A DNA stretch of 64,000 bases from Bin87 sp965232895 (GTDB taxonomy: Bacteria; Chloroflexota; Dehalococcoidia; Lucifugimonadales; UBA3495). Numbering within the stretch: the stretch's first letter is position 1; every line of letters starts with the position of its first letter. The position numbers were made by a program, and so were the translations under genes. Positions 1 to 8,781 of this stretch are shown one piece after another. Under the pieces are notes generated by a model. It did not search any database. It worked only from the letters and a program-made list of their open reading frames with translations, and was not told the DNA's origin. The stretch lies in contig OZ247430.1 in assembly GCA_965232895.1 (NCBI GenBank), positions 3,162,001-3,226,000 on the forward strand, written 5' to 3'.

Positions 1-2
1 AC

Positions 3-1079
3 CACCGCACCGGCAGCGATTGGTGCATCTACCCCATGTATGACTACGCCCACTCGCTGTCGGATTCCATCGAAGGGATAACCCATTCCCTCTGCACCCT
101 GGAGTTCGAGGATCACCGGCCGCTGTACGACTGGTGCCAGGAGGCGCTGGGCATCTACCGCAGCCGCCAGATCGAGTTCGCCCGGCTCAACCTGACCCAC
201 ACCGTGATGAGCAAGCGACGCCTGCGGCAGCTGGTCGAAGAGGGCCACGTGGCCGGGTGGGACGACCCCCGGATGCCCACGCTGAGCGCCCTGCGTCGCC
301 GGGGGTACACGCCCGAATCGATCCGCGACATGTGCGAGCGCGTGAGCGTCGCCCGCCGCAACACCATGACCGAGCTAGCGTTGCTGGAGCACTGCCTGCG
401 CGAGGACCTCAACCGGAGGGCTCCCCGACGTATGGCCGTGCTGCGTCCGTTGAAGGTAGTGATAACCAACTACCCCGAAGGCGGCAGCGAAGAGTTTCAA
501 GCCATCAACAACCCCGAAGACGAAACCATGGGCACGCGACAGGTTCCCTTTGGCCGTGAGGTGTACATTGAACGGGATGACTTTATGGAAGACCCGCCCC
601 GTCGCTTCTACCGGCTGGCGCCAGGGCGCGAGGTTCGCCTGCGCTACGCCTGCCTGATCACCTGCACCGACGTGGTGAAGGATGAACATGGCGAGATCGT
701 AGAAGTCCATTGCACCTATGATCCTGAGAGCCGTGGCGGCAACGCGCCCGATGGCCGTCGCGTCCAGGGCACCATCCACTGGGTTTCCGCCGACCACGCC
801 GCGCCGGTGGAAATCCGCCTCTACGACAACCTGTTCACCGAATCCGACCCGGCCGGAAGCGAAACCGATTTCCTGGACCTGATCAACCACGACTCGCTCG
901 AAACGGTAACTGCCATGTCCGAACCCGCCCTGGCAACGGCGGAGGCGGGCGACCGGTTCCAGTTCGAGCGATTGGGCTACTTCTGCGCCGACACTGATTC
1001 CCGCCCCGGCGTTCCGGTGTTCAACCGCACCACCACGCTCCGCGACACCTGGGCCCGTATCAGCCAACGGCAGGGGTAG
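3..1079 (+). CDS. glnS: Glutamine--tRNA ligase, C-terminal part (5' end outside window)
   Basis: Charges tRNA-Gln with glutamine in the cytoplasm. The reading frame is already open at base 3, where HRTGSDWCIYPMYD begins, a characteristic block of the GlnRS catalytic domain, so the methionine at 36 is internal. SLCTLEF and the class I signature VMSKRRL (a KMSKS variant) follow, then the two C-terminal beta-barrel anticodon-binding domains to the end. About 358 residues are present of a usual 550 or so; the Rossmann HIGH region lies upstream of the window. GlnRS occurs only in some bacteria, and its presence means that tRNA-Gln need not depend on GatCAB amidation. The methylase gene begins 8 bases downstream. 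Confidence 0.94.
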   Translation, partial: HRTGSDWCIYPMYDYAHSLSDSIEGITHSLCTLEFEDHRPLYDWCQEALGIYRSRQIEFARLNLTHTVMSKRRLRQLVEEGHVAGWDDPRMPTLSALRRRGYTPESIRDMCERVSVARRNTMTELALLEHCLREDLNRRAPRRMAVLRPLKVVITNYPEGGSEEFQAINNPEDETMGTRQVPFGREVYIERDDFMEDPPRRFYRLAPGREVRLRYACLITCTDVVKDEHGEIVEVHCTYDPESRGGNAPDGRRVQGTIHWVSADHAAPVEIRLYDNLFTESDPAGSETDFLDLINHDSLETVTAMSEPALATAEAGDRFQFERLGYFCADTDSRPGVPVFNRTTTLRDTWARISQRQG

Positions 1080-1087
1080 CCACGCCA

Positions 1088-1936
1088 ATGCTTCCCGACG
1101 TACTGAAACCGAAAGCCCCGCCCATCAAAACGCAAGGCATCAAAACCAAACTGGCGCCGTTCATTGCCCGGCATGTTGAATGGGACCACGCCACCGGAGG
1201 CCGCTGGGTGGAGCCGTTCCTGGGTTCTGGCGCAGTGCTGCTGAACATCAAGCCGCACCGGGCGTTAGTTGCCGATTCTTGCGTCCCTATAATCAATTTC
1301 TACCGGGCGGTTCAGCAGGGACAGGTTACCGCTGCCCGGGTCGAAACATTCCTGAGATGTGAGGGGGAGCGCCTCCGAGTGGAAGGAGCCGACTGTTATT
1401 ACCAGATCCGTGAGCGTTTCAACAGCGATGGTGACCCACTGGATTTCCTGTTCGTCAGCCGCTCTTGCTTCAACGGGCTGATGCGATTTAACCAAAAAGG
1501 ACAGTTCAATACGCCCTTCTGCAAAAAGCCGGAGCGTTTCCGGCAAGCTTATATCACCAAGATTTGCAACCAGGTGCAATGGACTGCCGATGCCATGCTC
1601 GGACGCGATTGGGAGTTCGTGTGCGCTGATTGGCGCGAGATTATCGACCAAGTTGGAAGCGAGGACTTTATCTACGCGGATCCTCCCTATTCTGGCCGCT
1701 TCACCGATTACTACAACAGCTGGAGCGAACAGGACGGCTACGAACTGGCACAAGCGCTCCAAAGTGCCCCCTGTCGCTTCCTCTACTCAATGTGGGTGGA
1801 AAACCGCTTCCGACGCAACGACCGTCTCTTTGACTGGTTCGCCGGCTACGAAATCGCCACCTTCTCCCACTACTACCACCTGGGCGCTACAGAATCCCTG
1901 CGCCATGCTATGCAGGAAGGGCTGGTCATCGGATGA
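1088..1936 (+). CDS. D12-class adenine-N6 DNA methyltransferase, M.EcoRV-like
   Basis: 282 residues; should methylate adenine in a short palindromic site. Family features: PPIKTQGIKTKL near residues 11-22, the SAM-binding EPFLGSG at 42-48 and catalytic DPPY at 198-201, in the alpha-class order of Dam-type enzymes. Beyond these, SRSCFNG, FCKKP-RF-QAYITKI and DYYNSW closely resemble M.EcoRV as I remember it, so GATATC is the likely target (inference). The stop codon overlaps the ATG of an EcoRV-like nuclease remnant in an ATGA junction, the arrangement of a restriction-modification pair. The frame is intact, so this is probably now an orphan methylase left after loss of its nuclease. Confidence 0.9.
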   Translation: MLPDVLKPKAPPIKTQGIKTKLAPFIARHVEWDHATGGRWVEPFLGSGAVLLNIKPHRALVADSCVPIINFYRAVQQGQVTAARVETFLRCEGERLRVEGADCYYQIRERFNSDGDPLDFLFVSRSCFNGLMRFNQKGQFNTPFCKKPERFRQAYITKICNQVQWTADAMLGRDWEFVCADWREIIDQVGSEDFIYADPPYSGRFTDYYNSWSEQDGYELAQALQSAPCRFLYSMWVENRFRRNDRLFDWFAGYEIATFSHYYHLGATESLRHAMQEGLVIG

Positions 1937-2248
1937 GGGAATATATTATCAATTTCTTGACTGGCCTTGAGAACGGCTATGGGGTCTGCGGCATCATAGA
2001 CCGCCGGGGAAGGATCTATCCTCTGGGTTCTGATTGCGAAAGTCCTGAGTACAATTTTTGAGAACATCGCGCGGCAATCAGTGGCATCATACGCTCTGCG
2101 AGAAGGACTGACGCTGATTGAGCCCGGTAAGCAGAATTTCTACCCGGATTTCACCTTGGCCAACGGCGACGATGATCCCAACAAAATCGCCATTGACGTT
2201 AAAACCACGTACAGATCCGAACCTGATAAGCCATTCGGGTTCACCTTA
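1933..2248 (+). pseudogene. EcoRV-like type II restriction endonuclease, frameshifted and truncated
   Basis: Two reading frames join into one EcoRV-like protein. The first, from ATG 1933 to the stop at 2059-2061, gives YGVCGIIDRRGRIYPLGSD, against YDVCGIISAEGKIYPLGSD in EcoRV. An extra A near 2039-2041 shifts the frame. The other frame then continues VLSTIFE, identical to EcoRV, through QNFYPDFTL and KIAIDVKTTY to FTL at 2248. The EcoRV catalytic residues Asp74, Asp90 and Lys92 are all kept at the right spacing (codons at 2147, 2195 and 2201). Homology stops at 2248, so about the last 140 residues of the roughly 245-residue enzyme are missing. The gene is dead unless the assembly is wrong. 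The companion methylase overlaps its start. Confidence 0.88.
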
Positions 2249-2521
2249 GACCGAACGCCGCCTTCGCGTGGTAGAACAGATTCTGACCGTCGAAGAACGA
2301 GACGGCGCGTTTGACTGCGGGTTCAATCGTCACGATTAAGCCAAGAAAATAACCCCTTCGGGCCTATCCTTGCGGATAGGAAATCCTCCGGGGGGGTAAT
2401 TGGTATGCAGTATAATCTATGCCATCGCCGGCGTCAAGGGTTAACCCGCCGGCAGCAGCACCGAACCGCCCGCCGGGCCGCTAACCTATTGGGTGGTGTA
2501 ACCCGAGGAGGCTCACCCGCC
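2249..2521 (+). other. Junction debris and gltX leader with hairpins
   Basis: No convincing gene. Just after the EcoRV remnant an open stretch ends with GAFDCGFNRHD and a stop at about 2338-2340; it may be the tail of another lost gene. A compact stem-loop follows: inner stem CCTATCC/GGATAGG at 2363-2380, flanked by ACCCC and GGGGT (about 2352-2397). A second GC-rich dyad around GGGTTAACCC lies near 2427-2456. The gltX ribosome binding site GAGGAGG is at 2505-2511. The hairpins could be a terminator for the upstream genes or a leader structure for gltX; nothing identifies a known riboswitch or T-box. Confidence 0.45.
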
Positions 2522-3994
2522 ATGCCTGCCCCCGTTCGCGTTCGTTACGCTCCCAGCCCCACCGGCAACCCGCACATCGGCAACATCCGCACCGCCATGT
2601 TCAACTGGCTGTTCGCCCGTCGCAACGGCGGGCAGTTCGTCGTGCGCGTGGAGGACACCGACCAGGGCCGCATCACCGAAGGCGCGGTGGACCACATCCT
2701 GGACGGGCTGGAATGGCTCGGAATTAACTGGGACGAGGGCCCTCGAGTGGGCGGCCCCTACGGACCCTACTTCCAGTCCGAGCGGCTCGAGCGCTACCAC
2801 GATGCCGCAGAGCGATTGATCGCTTCGGGCAACGCGTACCGCTGCTACTGTCCGCCCGAGCGGGTGGCGGAACTGCGCAAGGAGCAGGCCCGCAACAAGC
2901 AGCGCCAGGGCTACGACAGCCACTGTAGATTTCTGTCCGATGCGGAACGGCGGGCCAAAGAGTCGGAGGGCTCCCCTTCGGTACTGCGCTTCGCCATGCC
3001 GCAGTCCGGCGTGACCTCCGTGGAGGACTCGATCCGCGGGCACGTCGAATGGCAGAACGACCTGACCGACGATTTCGTCCTGGTCAAGTCTGACGGATTC
3101 CCCACCTACCACATGGCGGTGGTGGTGGACGACCACGCCATGGACATCTCCCACGTGCTGCGGGCCGAGGAGTGGCTGCCCAGCACGCCGCGCCACGTGC
3201 AGCTGTACCGGGCGTTGGGCCTGGATATGCCAACCTTCGGACATCTGCCCATGATCCTGGGGTCGGACCGGGCCAAGCTTTCCAAGCGTCACGGCGCCAC
3301 CTCCCTCATGGAGTACCGCGACGACGGGTTCCTGCCGGAGGCACTGATCAATTTCATGGCCCTGCTCGGGTGGTCATTGGACGGGGAGACCGAGGTCATG
3401 ACCGCCGACACCATACGGGACAACTTCACCCTGGAGCGGGTGGGCAAGCCGGCCGCGATCTTCGACCTGGACAAGCTGCAATGGATGAACGGAGTGTACA
3501 TACGCCAAACGGCCGACGAAGACCTGGCCGACCGCGTACTGCCTTTCCTTGAGCGGGAATATCCCTCGCATCTGCTGCCGATAGACCGCGATTACCTGCT
3601 GCGCATCGTCCCGCTGGTTCAGGAACGGCTCAAGACACTGGCGGACGCGCCCGACATGCTTTCCTATTTCTTCGAGGAAACGCTGGAGTATGACCCCGCG
3701 TCCGTGGTGCAACGCGGAATGGACCCGCAGGGCGCCCACGCGGCTATCATGCGTGCCCAGTCCGACCTGGCATCGGTCTCGGCTGCCGAATTTGATCACG
3801 AAAATCTTGAAAATATTCTGAGGGCGACCGGCAAGGACATCGAATTGTCCGGACGCCAGTTTTTCGGCGCCCTGAGGACCGCGATCACCGGCCGCACTGC
3901 CACGCCGCCGCTTTTCGAGATGATGGAAGTGATGGGTCAGGCAAGAGTGCTGGAACGGCTGGAAGCAGCAGCGGAAAAGTTGTCCGCGCTCTAG
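2522..3994 (+). CDS. gltX: Glutamate--tRNA ligase
   Basis: Class I aminoacyl-tRNA synthetase of 490 residues, the normal GluRS length. RYAPSPTGNPHIGN carries the HIGH-type motif at residues 18-21, and AKLSKRHG carries the KMSKS motif at 252-256. DDHAMDISHVLRAEEWLPSTP is the typical GluRS core and the C-terminal third is the helical anticodon-binding domain. The frame is open upstream to 2405, but I start at ATG 2522 because GAGGAGG (2505-2511) sits 10 bases before it and homology begins there. The window thus encodes both GluRS and GlnRS. The stop overlaps the end of a convergent broken channel gene. Confidence 0.96.
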   Translation: MPAPVRVRYAPSPTGNPHIGNIRTAMFNWLFARRNGGQFVVRVEDTDQGRITEGAVDHILDGLEWLGINWDEGPRVGGPYGPYFQSERLERYHDAAERLIASGNAYRCYCPPERVAELRKEQARNKQRQGYDSHCRFLSDAERRAKESEGSPSVLRFAMPQSGVTSVEDSIRGHVEWQNDLTDDFVLVKSDGFPTYHMAVVVDDHAMDISHVLRAEEWLPSTPRHVQLYRALGLDMPTFGHLPMILGSDRAKLSKRHGATSLMEYRDDGFLPEALINFMALLGWSLDGETEVMTADTIRDNFTLERVGKPAAIFDLDKLQWMNGVYIRQTADEDLADRVLPFLEREYPSHLLPIDRDYLLRIVPLVQERLKTLADAPDMLSYFFEETLEYDPASVVQRGMDPQGAHAAIMRAQSDLASVSAAEFDHENLENILRATGKDIELSGRQFFGALRTAITGRTATPPLFEMMEVMGQARVLERLEAAAEKLSAL

Positions 3995-4745
3995 CCCTTG
4001 CCGGCCCTCGGCACGGGCGGGCCACAATGAGGGCGCAGCGGCCCGTTGCCCGTTGCTATTCGGGGCGTCTTCGCGGCCCGGTTCCCGACATCCACCTCCC
4101 GCAGTCCCGCGCCGAGCATTCCCGCCGCAAGCGCGAACGACCCGACTCCCGGAACGGCGAAAACGCCGGACAGAACGTGACCAACGGGAGTAACCGGGAC
4201 CGTATCGCCATTCCCAACAGCGAGCAGGGTCACCACGCTCCGCCACGTTGCGGCCGGCAGGCTGGAGAATTGCTTCGGCTGCGCATTTGTTTCCGCGAAG
4301 TACATCAACGCTGCGGCGATCACCGGCGACAGGATCAGTCCGCCCACGATGGCCAACAGTGGGCTCCCCTTTTTCGAATCACGGTCGCTATCAACCGCCC
4401 GCCCGGGAAGTATCGGAGCCGATTCATCGTCTGTGTCAGCAACCCGGCGGACATCGGCAAGCGGGAGGCTGAGATATCCTCCCGTTACCTGCGCCAATGC
4501 GGCGGCGTCAATTGTGTCCACCGGCGTCAACGCGATAGCGACCTGTGGCGCCAGGCAGACCCATCCAGGCCCGCTACCGGCGTGGACCAGGGTCTCAGAG
4601 CATACTCCACCTGGAACGCCGCGACCGTGGGATCCTCGATGAAGTGGAACCGGACGCCGAAATTGGCTCCGAAACCGAGCGCCGTCCACAGAATGAGAGC
4701 GGTCGAGTTGACGTCGAAGTATCCGCGAGAATACGCGGGCCACTG
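3991..4745 (-). pseudogene. Voltage-gated-type potassium channel remnant
   Basis: Read on the minus strand, two frames together resemble a six-helix Kv-type channel. One frame (about 4740-4560) gives FDVNSTALILWTALG and AAFQVEYALRPW, like S1 and S2. The other (about 4560-4030) gives IALTPVDTIDAAAL, then ALMYFAETNAQPKQFSSLPA, then a pore loop and VTPVGHVLSGVFAVPGVG, like S3, the pore and S6. The selectivity filter reads VGNGD rather than VGYGD. The S4 region is degenerate and the frames do not join, so I call it a decayed gene. The last bases overlap the end of gltX, which is convergent. Confidence 0.62.
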
Positions 4746-4926
4746 TGGGCGGCGTGGCAACTGGCGTGGGCCGCTATCTGATATTTGCGCCCGCCAGGGA
4801 CGGGAAAACGGGCCGGATGCGCCGGGCAAACATAATATCACCGAGGTGGTCGATGCCATCGTCTCCAGCCGACGGGCGCCTTCACTGTAATTTAGAAATT
4901 CAATCAAAATTATTCGCTTTTTTGGG

Positions 4927-4955
4927 TTGACACCAATTCGTTTGAGGGTTGTAAA
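4927..4955 (+). promoter_or_regulatory. Candidate sigma70 promoter in the 4746-5126 gap
   Basis: TTGACA at 4927-4932 and TGTAAA at 4950-4955 are 17 bases apart, in an unusually AT-rich patch (about 4885-4990) of a GC-rich region. It would drive the MBL-hydrolase gene starting at 5127 with a long leader. The rest of the 4746-5126 gap holds no gene I can support. Confidence 0.4.
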
Positions 4956-5126
4956 GTAGTGCCATGTTACCGACCATAAGCACAGTCGGATTGACTTGTG
5001 GAATGGCCAGATAAGGCCAGCGGACAGCCCGCCCCACTCTCGGTGCGGAGACATAAAAACCGGTGGACGCGGTGAGTTGGGAGCGGGTGGCAATAAAAAA
5101 ATGAGGTCTTCAGGAGCGATTGAAAG

Positions 5127-5957
5127 ATGACCGTAAGCGTGGCTAAGATTATCAGCGACGGAGTGTTCAAGGTTGACGGCGGATCGAGTTTCGGATCGAT
5201 ACCCAAAATGATGTGGGAGAATCTGGTTTCCACCGACCGAAAAAATCGGGTGACGATGGGCCTGAATTGCCTTTTGATCGAGTGCGCCGGCAAGAAAATA
5301 ATCGTGGACACCGGCGTGGGCCCCAAGGATAACTTTCGCGACAAGGAAATGTATGGGCTGGTCCCCAGCCGACTGATGCGCAGCCTCAAGGGGCTGGGGC
5401 TGGGCCCTCGGGATATCGACGCCGTCGTACTCTCCCACCTGCATTTCAGTCACGCCGGCGGCTCAACCCGCATGGACCGCCTGGGCGACATGGTTCCCTC
5501 CTTCCCCAGGGCCACTTACTACGTTCAGCGCGCCAGCTGGGAAGACGCCCACAACCCCTCGCTGCGCAACGCCGAGGCATTCCGTGTGGAAGACTTCGCC
5601 CCCATCGCCGACCGGGGCCAATTGGAGATTCTCGACGGGGACACGGAGCTGTTTCCCGGGCTCAACCTGATCGTCACGGACGGCCACTGTCTGGGGCACC
5701 AAATCGCTGTCTTCACCTACGGTGGCGAGCGCGTGGTCTATCTCGGGGACCTGGTCCCCACGCCGCATCACCTCGGCCTGACCATCATCTCCTCCTTCGA
5801 TTACGAGCCCGAGACCACGCTGGATCAGAAGCGCACCATCCTGGCCGATGCCGAGCGTCAGGGACACCTGCTGGTGTTTTCCCACGGACACGAGACCCGC
5901 GCCGGCTACCTGGAGCGACGCCAGGACATGAACTACCTGCGGCCCGTGGAATTCTAG
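5127..5957 (+). CDS. MBL-fold metallo-hydrolase with altered metal motif
   Basis: 276 residues, metallo-beta-lactamase fold. IIVDTGVG (about 55-62), the metal motif SHLHFSHAGG, GHCLGHQ, YLGDLVPTPHH and FSHGHE follow in the order expected for the family. The core motif is normally HxHxDH; here the aspartate, a ligand of the second metal, is serine (codon AGT). This could change metal number or activity. The C-terminal His motifs are intact. The likely role is hydrolysis of a small ester, lactone or thioester; the substrate cannot be told. It stands alone, with a candidate promoter upstream and a convergent alpha/beta hydrolase downstream. Confidence 0.85.
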   Translation: MTVSVAKIISDGVFKVDGGSSFGSIPKMMWENLVSTDRKNRVTMGLNCLLIECAGKKIIVDTGVGPKDNFRDKEMYGLVPSRLMRSLKGLGLGPRDIDAVVLSHLHFSHAGGSTRMDRLGDMVPSFPRATYYVQRASWEDAHNPSLRNAEAFRVEDFAPIADRGQLEILDGDTELFPGLNLIVTDGHCLGHQIAVFTYGGERVVYLGDLVPTPHHLGLTIISSFDYEPETTLDQKRTILADAERQGHLLVFSHGHETRAGYLERRQDMNYLRPVEF

Positions 5958-6045
5958 TCCCGCACGCCGGCGCAAGCCACCCGTCGGACCCCGGTCGCCC
6001 GGGCGTGACGCGCCGGGAGTCGCGCCCTCGGGGCAGTTGCTTCGC

Positions 6046-6915
6046 CTACCGCGACCCCGTCGTGTAGGGCGTGTCGCCCAACGGGTGGTCGGCCCACTTC
6101 CCGGCTTCCACGGAAGTGAGGAAGTCGGACACCAGGCGGTTGAAGAGTTCCGGCTCCTCCAGGTTGATGGCGTGCCCGCACTGCGGCAGAACCGCCAGCC
6201 CGCTCCGCGGGATCGCCCGTTTCATCATGATCGAAGGCTCCACGCACGGATCGTCCTCGTCACCGATCATGATGAGAGTTGGCACCTGCAACCGGTTCAT
6301 CTGGAGTATCAGCTGATCGACGGTCGGCCGACGCAACTGGACGCCGCGGAAGGTGTAAGCCGAGCCTCGCGCGTTGTGCCCGAAGAGCAGCCGCATGAAT
6401 TCCTCGTATCCGCGGGGGTCCTTGCGCTGGAGTTGCACCCGGGTCGGCCCGCTCCCATAGTCCTTCATTACTGCGGGAGTGCCTTCGGCCAGCAGGCGGG
6501 CGGCCATCGCCTCCCCTCCGGTCCGGAAAGCCTCGTTGTGCGTGGTGCCCGAGCCGGCCGACGCCACGATGATGGCCTTGCAGCGTTCCGGATAGCGCAG
6601 GGCGAAATTCAGCGCCACGTTCCCGCCCATTGACAGGCCGCCAATGTAAGCCTGATCGAGGCCAAGTTGGTCCATCAGCCGGTGCAGATCCTCGATGGTA
6701 ATGTCCTGCGAGTACGCCTCAGGGTCAGAAGGCACGTCGGAGGGAGGGTAACCGCGGTCGTTGTAAGTGATCACGCGATAGCGGTGGCTGAAATAGCGCA
6801 CCTGCTGCTCCCAGCTCTCGTAGGAACCGGCAAACTCGTGGCTCCAGATCAGCGGAAAGCCATCGCCGGTTGACTGGTAGAAGATGCTGACGCCGTCGGA
6901 ATCGAAGGTGGGCAT
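6046..6915 (-). CDS. Alpha/beta hydrolase
   Basis: 289 residues without a signal peptide, so cytoplasmic. The order is that of the alpha/beta hydrolase fold: oxyanion region SHEFAGSYESW (where HG is usual), NDRGYPPSD, nucleophile elbow GLSMGG (about residues 93-98), acid in GDEDDPC and catalytic histidine in CGHAINLEEP. It resembles the 3-oxoadipate enol-lactonase and haloperoxidase-like group, but the substrate is unknown. The next gene on the same strand, upstream in transcription, is a Uma2-family protein about 30 bases away, so the two may be cotranscribed. Confidence 0.88.
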   Translation of the reverse strand: MPTFDSDGVSIFYQSTGDGFPLIWSHEFAGSYESWEQQVRYFSHRYRVITYNDRGYPPSDVPSDPEAYSQDITIEDLHRLMDQLGLDQAYIGGLSMGGNVALNFALRYPERCKAIIVASAGSGTTHNEAFRTGGEAMAARLLAEGTPAVMKDYGSGPTRVQLQRKDPRGYEEFMRLLFGHNARGSAYTFRGVQLRRPTVDQLILQMNRLQVPTLIMIGDEDDPCVEPSIMMKRAIPRSGLAVLPQCGHAINLEEPELFNRLVSDFLTSVEAGKWADHPLGDTPYTTGSR

Positions 6916-6945
6916 GTTTGCTCCAGAATTGGTGATGCTGGAAAT

Positions 6946-7497
6946 CTAACGGTGGCGGCGAAACAGCCGCCAGACCTCGATGCTGAATCCCGGAAGCAGG
7001 TCGCCGCCGTCCAATACGTCGTCCTCGCTCAGGATTTCCGGAGGCCGACCGGGGCGATAGCGTGTAACGGTGGTTTGTTCCGGGTCTCCGTACCAAACCT
7101 CTCGACTGCCGAAATCCAGCCACATTTGGGCGCGTTCGGCGACCATGCGCGGGGTATCGCTGGGCGATTTAATCTCCACGGCCAAGTCGGGGACTATGCA
7201 GCGGTATCCTGGTGAAAACCCTTCGATTCGGCCGGGTGAAATCCAAGCCACATCGGGCGCGCGCACGGTGTCCGGATCGGATTCCAATTGGAAACCGGCG
7301 TTATCCCGTATTACACCGTAGTCGTTGTCTTCACTGTAACGGCCTAACGCGATGACGAATCTACCCGACACGTCACCGTGCCCATCTCCCGGTGGTGGCA
7401 TCTTTTCGGTCAACTCCCCGCGCACCAACTCGTAGCGGTAGCCGTCGTCGGGCATGAGCTGCAGTTCATCGGCGGTGATCAGTTTTGTTGTGGCCAT
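6946..7497 (-). CDS. Uma2 family (DUF820) putative endonuclease
   Basis: 183 residues when started at MATTKLITADEL (ATG at 7497); the frame runs 16 codons further up but without family similarity. The PD-(D/E)xK-type core is visible: YELVRGEL near the N-terminus, RAPDVAWIS, then PDLAVEIKSPSD with the E-x-K, and a C-terminal LLPGFSIEVWRLF. Uma2 proteins are abundant in Cyanobacteria and Chloroflexota and their biological role is unknown. A second, divergent member lies at 38081-38812. Confidence 0.85.
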   Translation of the reverse strand: MATTKLITADELQLMPDDGYRYELVRGELTEKMPPPGDGHGDVSGRFVIALGRYSEDNDYGVIRDNAGFQLESDPDTVRAPDVAWISPGRIEGFSPGYRCIVPDLAVEIKSPSDTPRMVAERAQMWLDFGSREVWYGDPEQTTVTRYRPGRPPEILSEDDVLDGGDLLPGFSIEVWRLFRRHR

Positions 7498-7548
7498 TGG
7501 GCGCCTGCCTTGGGGATGCTTCCGTTCCCGGCATTGTAGCATCAAAGG

Positions 7549-7574
7549 GCCCTTCCCCCTTGCGGAGGAAGGGC
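7549..7574 (-). terminator. Hairpin between BNR and Uma2 genes
   Basis: GCCCTTCC (7549-7556) and GGAAGGGC (7567-7574) form a perfect 8-bp stem with a 10-base loop. Read on the minus strand it follows the stop of the BNR-propeller gene and is trailed by CCTTTGA, so it could terminate that transcript. The U-tract is weak. Confidence 0.45.
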
Positions 7575-7600
7575 TGTGATACCCGGCGGTTGTTGCGCGT

Positions 7601-8587
7601 CTACTCGTTCGGCGTCAGCGCCAAAGACCGAATTTCGCCGAACTCCTTCTGCAGCTTGTCCCAGGTCTCCCCGCCGTCGCTGCTGACGTACACGTATCCG
7701 TAGATGCTGGCGGCCACCATGACATCGTCGACATGAGGGCTGGCGGCGAACCAGTACACCACGGAGTTGGGCGTCGCTGACAGCTGCGGGGCATCCCAGG
7801 ATGCGCCGGCGTCGCGCGTGCGACGGATGGTTCCGGTGATCCCCGGAATGGAGTCGCCGTTGCCGACAAACATGACGCTGGGGTTGTCGGGCTTGATGAC
7901 CATGCCCCGGCAGTAGGAGCGGACGTCCTCCGCGTGGAAGCGCGGGAACTCGTGCAACTCCCAGCTCTCCCCTTCGTCATTGCTGGTGGAGATGCCAAAG
8001 GGCGTGGTGCAGTAGATCGCCGAGTCCGGGCCGGGCTTCAGCGCCATGCCGTGGATGTCTCCGTGGAAGGGGTCAGGGCCCAGGTCGGGCAGCCGAGTCC
8101 AGTTGTCGCCGCCGTCCAGGCTGCGATACACGCCGTCAACCTCGATGCCGGCCCACACCGTCCGGGTGTCCCGCGGGTCGACAATGATGTTGGTGGTCCG
8201 GGGGATGCCGATGGGGCAGGGCATGCGGACGCCCAGGTCCAGCGACTCCCAGGACTTGCCGCCATCCCGCGAACGGAAGGCGTTGGGCCGCGTGCCCACG
8301 AACACCGTGTCGGAGTCGTCAGGATCCACGCCCACGGACCAGATCTGCAGGTCGTCCATGGGGGACTCGACGTATTCCCAGGTGAAACCGTTATCGTCGG
8401 ACCGGAACAGGCCGTTATCGGATCCGGCGTAGATGCGATGCCGGTTGCTGGGATCAACGGCCAGTGCGCGGATGTTGCATTCGGTGGGCAGCGGGTTGCG
8501 GATGCGGTTCCAACTTTCGCCGCCGTCCGGGCTGACGGACAGACCACCGCCCACGGTGCCGACGCTGATGGTGTAATTTCCGGCCAT
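7601..8587 (-). CDS. BNR/Asp-box beta-propeller protein
   Basis: 328 residues made of repeated Asp-box motifs: SPDGGESW, SDDNGFTW, SRDGGKSW, SLDGGDNW, SNDEGESW, TRDAGASW and SSDGGETW at roughly 40-50 residue steps. This is the sialidase/sortilin (VPS10)-type propeller, probably seven-bladed. There is no signal peptide and no sialidase arginine triad that I can recognise, so I do not call it a glycosidase. Proteins of this type are frequent in SAR202-like genomes; function unknown. A GTTATCATGG context with GGAGG just upstream of 8587 supports the start. Confidence 0.82.
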   Translation of the reverse strand: MAGNYTISVGTVGGGLSVSPDGGESWNRIRNPLPTECNIRALAVDPSNRHRIYAGSDNGLFRSDDNGFTWEYVESPMDDLQIWSVGVDPDDSDTVFVGTRPNAFRSRDGGKSWESLDLGVRMPCPIGIPRTTNIIVDPRDTRTVWAGIEVDGVYRSLDGGDNWTRLPDLGPDPFHGDIHGMALKPGPDSAIYCTTPFGISTSNDEGESWELHEFPRFHAEDVRSYCRGMVIKPDNPSVMFVGNGDSIPGITGTIRRTRDAGASWDAPQLSATPNSVVYWFAASPHVDDVMVAASIYGYVYVSSDGGETWDKLQKEFGEIRSLALTPNE

Positions 8588-8781
8588 GATAACCTCCTCA
8601 ACTGCGCAAAACGCGTAACGTGGGATGCCAGACGGGCGGCAAGGCGCCGCTGGCCGAATGATAGCACAACGGTTGTCCTCAAGAACGGCCTGCGCGCGCC
8701 CGATTAGAGGGCCGGACGCTGCATCCGCGGCGAAGCCGGAACTACTCCCAGCAGAGGCAGAGCCTCCGACGTCACCCGACG

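Noticed and set aside
2352..2397. T-box or other riboswitch before gltX
   Set aside because: The stem-loops are short and I cannot find a T-box bulge, specifier loop or other known aptamer core.
2405..2521. N-terminal extension of GltX
   Set aside because: The extra 39 residues have no similarity to GluRS, and a strong ribosome site precedes the ATG at 2522.
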